This document shows positions 57,917 through 64,000 of a DNA stretch of 64,000 bases, one piece after another. Source of the DNA: Curtobacterium sp. ZW137 (lineage in GTDB: Bacteria; Actinomycetota; Actinomycetes; Actinomycetales; Microbacteriaceae). A model generated the notes under the pieces. It was given only the letters and a program-made list of their open reading frames with translations. It was not told the DNA's origin and made no database searches. Location of the stretch: NCBI RefSeq assembly GCF_003762905.1, contig NZ_RJKS01000001.1, positions 62,001 to 126,000 of the forward strand. The letters run 5' to 3'. A program made the position numbers and the translations under genes. How positions within the stretch are numbered: the first letter of the stretch is position 1; every line of letters starts with the position of its first letter.

Positions 57917-58954
57917 GTGACGACGCCCCCCGCAGCTCCCGCCCCGGAGCCGATCAGTCCCGTCCAGGCTCGCGCGCTCGCCGAGGGGGTGCTGCCGCCG
58001 GTCGAGGAGGTCCGCCCGGGCATCTGGACCCTCGCGGTCCCGTTCCGGTTCGGCGTCCCGGACGCGACGCTCGTCTACGTGATCGAGGGCACCGACGGGG
58101 TGCTCACCGTGGTCGACCCCGGGTGGAGCGAGGACGGCTCGCTCGACGCGCTCTCCGACGGGCTCCGGCAGATCGGCAGGTCGGTGTCCGACGTCGGGCT
58201 CGTCGCCGTCACACACCTGCACGCCGACCACCTCGGCGCGGCCGCCGCCGTCCGTCGTGCCTCCGGTGCCCGGATCGCGATGCACGGGCTCGAGGTCCGC
58301 GCGCTCGAGGACGAGCGTGCCGACGCCGCTCGGCACGAGGCCGACATCGCCACGTGGGGTGTGCCGCACGAGTTCCGGTCCGGCCTGAGCGACGCGTGGG
58401 GGATCGGTCGTCGGATCGGTCTCGGTGCGACGGAGCCGCCGTACGCGGACGTGCTCCTCGACGACGGCGACCTGCTGCCCGTGACCGGCCGGTCGCTCCG
58501 GGCGATCTGGACGCCGGGCCACACCGCCGGGCACCTCTGCTTCCTCGACGAGCCCGACGGGCTGCTCTTCACCGGCGACCACGTCCTGCCGCGGATCAAC
58601 TCCGGGATCGGGCTCGGCGGTCGCACGGCGTCGAACCCGCTCGGCGACTACCTGGCGTCGCTCGCGCGGCTGGACGGGTACGCGGCGCTCGAGGTCTGCC
58701 CGGGGCACGAGTACCGGTTCGCGGACGTGGTGTCGCGCGCGCGGACCCTCGTGCGGCACCGGGAGGAGCGGAGCCGGCACGTCGCCGAGGCCCTGGACGC
58801 CCTCGATGCGCCGACGCTGTTCGCGGTGGCGTCCCGCGTGCCGTTCAGTGGCGGGATCGAGTCGATGCGGGGCTTCCTGCTCGCGAGCGCGTTGACGCAG
58901 ACGGCGTTCCACGCGGACCTGCTCGGCCGCGCCGGCGAGATCCGCCCCGCCTGA
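57917..58954 (+). CDS. MBL-fold metallo-hydrolase
   Basis: A 345-residue metallo-beta-lactamase-fold hydrolase. THLHADHLG holds the HxHxDH motif; TPGHTAGHLCF, FTGDHVLP and CPGHEYRF carry the remaining metal ligands. A C-terminal helical domain follows (RTLVRHREERSRHVAEALDAL), as in the LACTB2-like or Hdr-type groups, which act on thioesters or RNA. GTG start chosen for its promoter box. Substrate unknown. Confidence 0.92.
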   Translation: MTTPPAAPAPEPISPVQARALAEGVLPPVEEVRPGIWTLAVPFRFGVPDATLVYVIEGTDGVLTVVDPGWSEDGSLDALSDGLRQIGRSVSDVGLVAVTHLHADHLGAAAAVRRASGARIAMHGLEVRALEDERADAARHEADIATWGVPHEFRSGLSDAWGIGRRIGLGATEPPYADVLLDDGDLLPVTGRSLRAIWTPGHTAGHLCFLDEPDGLLFTGDHVLPRINSGIGLGGRTASNPLGDYLASLARLDGYAALEVCPGHEYRFADVVSRARTLVRHREERSRHVAEALDALDAPTLFAVASRVPFSGGIESMRGFLLASALTQTAFHADLLGRAGEIRPA

Positions 58955-59096
58955 CTCCTCCACAGCCGCTGGCGGAGCGGCACTTCTCCACCGGTCATCG
59001 GTGTCGGTCTCGCGCGTTCGGCGGTCTTCGTAGCGTTGTCGTGACGGGCGCACATCTAGTGCTCCTTGATGGCAACGACAAGAGGGAATTGATACC

Positions 59097-59303
59097 GTGG
59101 CTCGAGCAGTGCGGCACCGGGACGTGACCACGTTCCTCCGGGCGAAGGGCTGGTGGCTCGATCGCATCAAGGGCAGCCACGAGGTGTGGTGTGGACCGCA
59201 CGGCGACGGCCGGCTCGTGCTGCCACGACACAGAGAGATCAGTCCCGGCGTGGTCCGGCAGGTGGTGCAGCGTTTCCCGGACACCCCGGGGAGCTGGCGA
59301 TGA
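59097..59303 (+). CDS. HicA-family toxin
   Basis: A 68-residue small dsRBD-like protein: VTTFLRAKGWWLDRIKGSHEVWCGP..., with the catalytic His H28 in GSHEVW, then LVLPRHREISPGVVRQVV. HicA proteins cleave mRNA. GTG start; the stop overlaps the antitoxin start by 4 bp, the canonical hicA-hicB order. Confidence 0.92.
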   Translation: MARAVRHRDVTTFLRAKGWWLDRIKGSHEVWCGPHGDGRLVLPRHREISPGVVRQVVQRFPDTPGSWR

Positions 59304-59692
59304 ACGGAGTGAGCATGGCGGTCTACGAAGCACGAGCGCACCGAGAAGGCCGCTGGTGGGCAATCGACATCCCGGCTGCCGGTGCAGCGACGCAGGCGCG
59401 GCGCGTGGCCGACGTGGCGTGGATGGCGCGCGAATGCGTCGCGTTGACGCTGGACGTCCCGGAGACGGATGTCGAGATCGACGTGCACTTCGACATCCCA
59501 GACGACACCCGGGCGAAGTGGGAGGTGTCGCGTCGGAAGGCCGAGGCGGCTCGGACCGAGGCCGCGGAAGCCGCCGCCCTGGCGCGCGAGGTCGTTCGCG
59601 CCATGCGGGCCGACGGGTACACCTACGCCGAGACCGCATCGGTGCTCGGAGTCTCACCGCAGCGCGTCCATCAGCTCGCGCACGCGTCCTGA
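59300..59692 (+). CDS. HicB-family antitoxin with C-terminal HTH
   Basis: A 130-residue partner of HicA. The N-terminal part is the degraded RNase-H-like HicB fold (YEARAHREGRWWAIDIPAAGAATQARRVADVAWMARECVALTLDVP), and the C-terminus a helix-turn-helix (YAETASVLGVSPQRVHQL) for autoregulation. Binds and neutralises the toxin. Confidence 0.9.
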   Translation: MNGVSMAVYEARAHREGRWWAIDIPAAGAATQARRVADVAWMARECVALTLDVPETDVEIDVHFDIPDDTRAKWEVSRRKAEAARTEAAEAAALAREVVRAMRADGYTYAETASVLGVSPQRVHQLAHAS

Positions 59693-59715
59693 CGGACGGC
59701 CCACCACCCGCGGGT

Positions 59716-60345
59716 TCAGAGGGTGGTGGCGAGGCGCTCCAGGGTGGTCTTCGCGTCGGCGAACTCGGCGGCGGCGTGGTCGGCGAGCGGAGCCAGCTCC
59801 GGCAGCCGGTCGGCCAGGGTGGCACTCACGGTGACCGGGTACTGCCGCATCCCGAGCGCGGTCCCGAGGATCAGCTCGAGGACGGGGGAGCCGTGGTCCC
59901 AGTGCTCGGTCGGGGTTCCGGCGTCGTAGGTGGCGCCGCGGCTGACGACGGTCACGACCGGGCGACCGGCCAGCGGCTGCACATCGCCCGCCAGCACCCC
60001 GGGGACGTGGATCCGGTCGATCCAGGCCTTGAGGCTCGAGGGCACCGTGTAGTTGTACAGCGGGGCGCCGACCACGACGACGTCGGCAGCGAGCAGCTCG
60101 TCGATGACGTCCTGGCGGATGGCCTCCGCCGCGGGGTCGACCGACTCCTCGGCGGTGCGGTCACCGGCGGCCCAGTGCAACGCCGAGGTCTCCAGGTGCG
60201 GCAGCGGCGACGTGTGCAGGTCGCGGACCACGACCGTGTACTCCGGACCCCGGGCACGCCAGGCGTCGGCGAACGCGGCGGTCAGGGCGCGCGAGCGGGA
60301 GTGGCGGAGATCGGCGGAGGAGTCGACGTGCAGCAGCGTGGGCAT
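59716..60345 (-). CDS. FMN-dependent NADH-azoreductase-like flavoprotein
   Basis: A 209-residue flavodoxin-fold enzyme of the AzoR type: LLHVDSSADLRHSRSRALTAAF binds FMN phosphate, VVVGAPLYNYTVPSSLKAWIDRI is the family hallmark, and VVSRGATYDAGTP follows. Reduces quinones or azo compounds. Promoter box TAGCGT 7 nt before the ATG (60353-60358 on the minus strand). Confidence 0.92.
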   Translation of the reverse strand: MPTLLHVDSSADLRHSRSRALTAAFADAWRARGPEYTVVVRDLHTSPLPHLETSALHWAAGDRTAEESVDPAAEAIRQDVIDELLAADVVVVGAPLYNYTVPSSLKAWIDRIHVPGVLAGDVQPLAGRPVVTVVSRGATYDAGTPTEHWDHGSPVLELILGTALGMRQYPVTVSATLADRLPELAPLADHAAAEFADAKTTLERLATTL

Positions 60346-60352
60346 GGTGCCA

Positions 60353-60358
60353 ACGCTA
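60353..60358 (-). promoter_or_regulatory. -10 box TAGCGT for the azoreductase gene
   Basis: TAGCGT is followed by seven bases and the ATG at 60345. Confidence 0.45.
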
Positions 60359-60380
60359 CCGACGCCGCCGGGCGTGGGTG

Positions 60381-60428
60381 CGGAACGAAACGGCCCCGCC
60401 GGACCACGTGCGTGGTCTGGCGAGGCCG
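60381..60428 (-). terminator. intrinsic terminator of the LAYTG protein gene
   Basis: On the minus strand a long stem (CGGCCTCGCC...GGCGGGGCCG with a GACCAC/GTGGTC core, two mismatched or wobble pairs) is followed by GTTTCGTTCC. It lies about 57 bp after the stop at 60485. Confidence 0.75.
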
Positions 60429-60484
60429 AGTCGAGCCTCCCGGCGGTCAGTGCCGTCGGTCAGTGCGGGGGTCAGAGCCTGCGG

Positions 60485-62137
60485 TCAGCGCTGGGCGCGT
60501 CGACGCACCGCGCGGAGGCCGACGAGGCCGGCACCGGCGGCGAGCATCGCGAGCGCCCAGGGCAGGGCGCCGGTGGCGTCCGAACCCGTGTAGGCGAGCT
60601 GCTGCGTCTGGCCGCCGGACGTCGCGGTCGGCGTGACCGTGGCGACGGTGGTGGTCGCGGTCGGCACGACCGTGACGGCGAAGGAGACGGACTGGCCGTC
60701 CTCGGCCACCGTCAGGACGTGGGTCGACGCGTGCGGGAAGGTGACCTTGGACGTGAAGGTGTCCTCGTCCACGCTGACCTGGTCGGTGGCATGGTCACTC
60801 GTGACCGTCGCCATCGGGTACTCGCCCTCGCCGTCCCAGTCGGTGGTCTGGTTGCCGTACTGGTCCACCGGGGAGCCGTCGACCCAGAGCGAGCCGCCCT
60901 GCTTCACGGTGGGCTTGCCGCCCGGGGTGATGGTCACGTCGTCGTTCTCGATGTCCGCGGGGATGTCGATCTGGACGACCTCGCCGGTCCAGTTGATGAT
61001 CCAGGCGGTCGCGGGCTTGCCGTTCTCGAACAGGTCCTCGGGCGAGGTGTTGATCGCCTGGGCCAGCACGCCGACGGCGGCGGCCGGGTCGACGACGACC
61101 TCGACGTACTCGGTCGCGGTCGAGGTGCCGTTGCTCGCGACGACGGTGAAGTCGTATGCGCTCGCGGTGGTCAGCGTGCCGCTCAGGGTGCCCGTCGTGG
61201 TGTCGAAGACGCTCTCGTACGGCAGGTACGACTCGGGGGAGTCGTCCGGGTCGCTCGGGTCGGCGCTCTCCGGGTCGGAGTAGCCGATCGAGTACGTCAC
61301 GTCGCCGCTGCCCTCCGCGACCGCGAAGGACTCCTCGATGGTGTCGCCGGCGGTGACCTCGATGGTGCGGGGGGCGTCGTACGACGTCGCGCCGTCGTAG
61401 GCGACGTCCTGGGTGACCGCGGCCGTGGTGGCCGTGGCGGTGGCGTCGTCGGCGCCGGTGATCACGACGGTGATCGTCTTGCCGATGTCGGCCTTCGTGA
61501 TCGTGTACGAGGTCTTCGTCGAGACGACCGGGCCGCCGTCGAGGGACCACGCGTAGGCGTAGGGGCCGTCGAGCTCGTCGGCGCTGGCCTCGAGGACGGT
61601 GCCGACCTTCGCGTCGCCCTTGATCGTCGCAGCGACGGGGGCGGGTGCCACGGCGGTGGTGTCGCCGCCGTCGGTGTCGGACGGGTCCGTGTCGGACGGG
61701 TTGGTGGTGCCGGTGGTGCCGGTGCCCGAGCCGGTCGTGCCGTCGGTGCTCGTGTCGGCGTCGCCGGTGCCCGTGTTGCCGGCGGTGTTGCCCGCGTCGG
61801 AACCGTCGGTGCCCTGGTCGGACGAGTCGCCGGCGGTCTGGTCGGACCCGGGGTTCGTCTGGTCGGCACCGGCACCGGCACCGGCACCGGCATCAGCACC
61901 GGCACCGGAGTCGGGCTGGCCGTCCGTGGTCTGGTCGGTCGTGGGCGCGCCGTCGCCGGTGCCCGCCGCGCCGCCGTCAGCGTCGGTGGGGTCGGCGGAA
62001 ACGGACGACGCGGAGCCGGGATCGACGGCGTACGCCGCCGTCGCGGAGAAGACGCCGAGGCCGGTCGTCAGGCCGATGAGCGCGATGGTGGTGCCGACGG
62101 CGCAGGCGCGTCGGACGCCGGATGTGCTGCGGTGCAC
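60485..62137 (-). CDS. LAYTG-anchored surface protein (550 aa)
   Basis: A signal peptide (IALIGLTTGLGVFSATAAYA), a Ser/Thr/Asp/Gly-rich stalk of about 150 residues, an Ig-like domain (KVGTVLEASADELDGPYAYAWSLDGG), further beta domains (YDFTVVASNGTSTATEYVEVVVDP), then LAYTG at 514-518, a membrane helix and an RAVRRRAQR tail. It is a second LAXTG-type sortase substrate. Likely an adhesin or wall protein of unknown ligand. Single gene with its own terminator. Confidence 0.88.
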   Translation of the reverse strand: MHRSTSGVRRACAVGTTIALIGLTTGLGVFSATAAYAVDPGSASSVSADPTDADGGAAGTGDGAPTTDQTTDGQPDSGAGADAGAGAGAGADQTNPGSDQTAGDSSDQGTDGSDAGNTAGNTGTGDADTSTDGTTGSGTGTTGTTNPSDTDPSDTDGGDTTAVAPAPVAATIKGDAKVGTVLEASADELDGPYAYAWSLDGGPVVSTKTSYTITKADIGKTITVVITGADDATATATTAAVTQDVAYDGATSYDAPRTIEVTAGDTIEESFAVAEGSGDVTYSIGYSDPESADPSDPDDSPESYLPYESVFDTTTGTLSGTLTTASAYDFTVVASNGTSTATEYVEVVVDPAAAVGVLAQAINTSPEDLFENGKPATAWIINWTGEVVQIDIPADIENDDVTITPGGKPTVKQGGSLWVDGSPVDQYGNQTTDWDGEGEYPMATVTSDHATDQVSVDEDTFTSKVTFPHASTHVLTVAEDGQSVSFAVTVVPTATTTVATVTPTATSGGQTQQLAYTGSDATGALPWALAMLAAGAGLVGLRAVRRRAQR

Positions 62138-62283
62138 GGGTTCCCCCAGGGTGTTCAGGTCCGGTCACGGGACCGGATCATAAGAGTTCGCCGAGAATCC
62201 TCAGGCGTGATCGGATCGTACTGATACCCGCGCGCCCGCGGGGATCGCGTGACCGGAATGTGACCAGGGTTGGGGGTGCGACC

Positions 62284-63186
62284 TCAGGACCGCGAGGCCG
62301 AGGCCGCCTGCTCCAGCGCAGCCCGGAACGCCGTCACTGCCGGGGACTCGGCGCTCGCCAGGCGCTGCGCCGTGAAGAGCGTCCGTCGGGCGGGGTCGGG
62401 CAGCTCCAGCAGCCGGCACGTGGTGGTGCGGCCGGCCCACACCAGGTCCGGCATCAGCGCGACCGCGTTCCCGGACTCGATCAGGCGGATCTGGGCCTGT
62501 AGGTCGGCGGTCTCGTACCGGACGTCGGGCTCGAAGCCCGCGCGGCGGCAGGTCTGCTCGGCGAAGTGGCGGGACGCGGCCCCGCGCGGCTCCATCACCC
62601 ACGGGAGTCCCGCGGCCGACGCGAGCGAGTCGACCGGCCAGAGCGCGGTGTCGACCGGCGGCAGCGCGAGCCGCACCGGGTCCGTCGTCAGGTCGCGGTG
62701 GTCGAGCCCGGGGAAGCGCGGTGCGGCGTGTGCGGGGTACTGCTCGGCGACGACCATGTCGAAGTCCCGCGCCCAGGTCTCGTTGAGTGCGGTCTCCGGC
62801 TCGCGCTGCACCATCTCGACGCGGACGCCGGGGTGCTCGGTCGCCATGATCCGGAGCGCGGTCGGCATCAGTGCGAGCGCCGCCGACTGGAACACCGCGA
62901 CCCGGATACGACCCTGCACGCTGGTGAGCGTCGACTCCACGGACGCCTGTGCGCGGTCGAGCGTGTCGAGCACGTCGCCGGCCGCGGTCACGAGCACCTC
63001 GGCCTGCGGGGTGAGCTGCAGACGGCGCCCGGCCTTCCGGAGGAGCTGCACGCCGGCCTCGCGCTCGAGCACGGCGAGCTGCTGCGAGACGGCCGACGGG
63101 GTGAGGTTCGCGGCCTCGGCGACGGCGGCCACGGTGCCCCGGATCGAGAGCTCGCGGAGGAGCACCAGGCGGCGGACGTCGAGCAT
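62284..63186 (-). CDS. LysR-family regulator, divergent from putA
   Basis: A 300-residue LTTR. HTH at residues 1-60 (LDVRRLVLLRELSIRGTVAAVAEAANLTPSAVSQQLAVLEREAGVQLLRK), then a periplasmic-binding-like effector domain. The ATG at 63186 gives the usual LTTR length; a frame start eight codons upstream is not preferred. Its divergence from a proline-dehydrogenase gene suggests it controls proline catabolism. Confidence 0.93.
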   Translation of the reverse strand: MLDVRRLVLLRELSIRGTVAAVAEAANLTPSAVSQQLAVLEREAGVQLLRKAGRRLQLTPQAEVLVTAAGDVLDTLDRAQASVESTLTSVQGRIRVAVFQSAALALMPTALRIMATEHPGVRVEMVQREPETALNETWARDFDMVVAEQYPAHAAPRFPGLDHRDLTTDPVRLALPPVDTALWPVDSLASAAGLPWVMEPRGAASRHFAEQTCRRAGFEPDVRYETADLQAQIRLIESGNAVALMPDLVWAGRTTTCRLLELPDPARRTLFTAQRLASAESPAVTAFRAALEQAASASRS

Positions 63187-63268
63187 GGAGAAAGCGTAGT
63201 TCAACTGCACGGTATGCGTCAGAACAATTCGCTTCCGCTACCGAAACCGCAGACGACACACTGATCCC
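63187..63268. promoter_or_regulatory. divergent lysR-putA promoter region
   Basis: 82 bp between the two starts. No dependable -10/-35 pair or T-N11-A box could be fixed by eye; any LysR operator should lie here. Confidence 0.4.
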
Positions 63269-64000
63269 ATGACCGACGTCCAGCCGCGCTCCGACGCAGC
63301 CTCCTCGACCGACCACGACGACCTCGCCGACGCGTCCGTCGCCCTCGTGCGCCAGTGGCTGGCCGAGGCCGAGACGTACCCCGTCGACGGCTCCGCGAAG
63401 CAGCTCGCCGGCGTCCTCGCCGACCCGAAGGGCCTGGCGTTCGCGGTCGGCTTCGTCGACGGCGTCGTCCGTCCGGAGGACCTCGGCGTCGCCGCGCGCA
63501 AGCTGCGCGCCATCGCGCCGGACGCTCCCGGGTTCCTGCCCAGCGCGCTCCGCGGCCTGGTGCGGCTCGGTGGCGGACTGGCACCGAGCCTCCCGTCGGT
63601 CGTCGTCCCCATCGCCCGACGCGTGCTGCGGAACATGGTCGGCCACCTCATCGTCGACGCGACCGACGCGAAGCTCGGTCCGGCCATCGCGAAGATCCGT
63701 CAGGACGGCGTCCGGCTCAACGTGAACCTGCTCGGCGAGGCCGTGCTCGGCGAGGGCGAGGCCGCCCGCCGGCTCGAGGGCACCCACAAGCTCCTGGCGC
63801 GGGACGACGTCGACTACGTGTCGATCAAGGTCTCCTCGACGGTGCACCCGCACTCGCCGTGGGCGTTCGACCACGCCGTCACCGACATCGTCGACAAGCT
63901 CCGCCCGCTGTTCCAGCGTGCAGCGGACTCGTCGCCGAAGAAGTTCATCAACCTCGACATGGAGGAGTTCAAGGACCTCGACCTCACCATCGCGGTCTTC
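63269..64000 (+). CDS. putA: proline dehydrogenase / PutA-type protein (partial, 3' end outside window)
   Basis: The frame opens with ATG at 63269 and stays open to the window end (244 codons). LVRQWLAEAETYPVDGSAKQLAGVLADPKGLAFAVGFVDGVVRPEDLGVAA is the N-terminal helical region of actinobacterial bifunctional PutA; LNVNLLGEAVLGEGEAARRLEG and DYVSIKVSSTVHPHSPW belong to the FAD-binding barrel of proline dehydrogenase. It oxidises proline to pyrroline-5-carboxylate. The bifunctional aldehyde-dehydrogenase part cannot be confirmed because it is cut off. Confidence 0.9.
   Translation, partial: MTDVQPRSDAASSTDHDDLADASVALVRQWLAEAETYPVDGSAKQLAGVLADPKGLAFAVGFVDGVVRPEDLGVAARKLRAIAPDAPGFLPSALRGLVRLGGGLAPSLPSVVVPIARRVLRNMVGHLIVDATDAKLGPAIAKIRQDGVRLNVNLLGEAVLGEGEAARRLEGTHKLLARDDVDYVSIKVSSTVHPHSPWAFDHAVTDIVDKLRPLFQRAADSSPKKFINLDMEEFKDLDLTIAVF

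Noticed and set aside
59097-59692. HicAB as part of the mobile element
   Set aside because: It lies 21 kb outside the att repeats between ordinary chromosomal genes; base composition matches the flanks.

Overview
The window is high-GC DNA with dense, often 4-bp-overlapping genes, many GTG starts, promoters of the form TANNNT placed 6-7 nt before start codons (leaderless mRNAs), LAXTG-type sortase signals and split LigD-type repair genes. This fits a Gram-positive actinobacterium, most like Microbacteriaceae and Curtobacterium in particular. The genus is an inference from gene content; no database was searched.

Layout. (1) 1-8647: an operon for uptake and hydrolysis of amide or ureide compounds: a dipeptide-type ABC importer (binding protein cut by the window edge, two permeases, two ATPases), a dihydropyrimidinase/hydantoinase, an acetamidase/formamidase-family enzyme and an amidase carrying an AtzH-like N-terminal domain. 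(2) 8666-21748: housekeeping and repair genes: GRAM-like protein, 5'-truncated GNAT, RecB-like nuclease-helicase of the TM0106 type, GPP34 protein, SDR, secreted HNH nuclease, aldo/keto reductase, isochorismatase-fold protein without its Cys, SWIM-SNF2 helicase, BLUF photoreceptor. (3) 21762-37566: a 15.8-kb integrated element bounded by a 41-bp perfect direct repeat. It sits in the 3' end of an amino-acid permease gene, whose C-terminus it replaces. From right to left it carries tyrosine integrase, immunity-type HTH protein, a divergent early operon (excisionase/AlpA-like HTH, XRE HTH, several small phage genes), tRNA-Arg(UCU), a second BLUF gene, HNH, DUF3307, terminase small subunit, a broken terminase large subunit, MarR, and a lower-GC cargo block. 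The cargo is a TetR-type receptor divergent from a five-gene operon: WxL-like secreted protein, DUF916-like membrane-anchored protein, TetR, zinc ribbon, GntR. Phage holin and structural remnants lie next to attL. (4) 37461-47861: amino-acid permeases, small membrane proteins, lytic-transglycosylase-like protein, uracil-DNA glycosylase, glycosyltransferase, DUF429, LigD-type polymerase. (5) 47994-56617: a 1991-residue LAFTG surface protein, then divergently a sulfatase with its formylglycine-generating enzyme. (6) 56719-64000: ATP-dependent DNA ligase, MBL hydrolase, HicAB, azoreductase, an LAYTG surface protein, and a LysR regulator divergent from a PutA-like proline dehydrogenase cut by the window end.

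How it works together. Region 1 looks like one import-and-deamidation pathway releasing ammonia. Region 3 is best read as a degraded prophage or phage satellite that has swapped its late genes for a regulated cell-surface module and a light sensor. The LigD polymerase and the separate ligase are probably two parts of an end-joining system; no Ku gene is in the window. Very long open frames antisense to real genes are artefacts of high GC and were left out.
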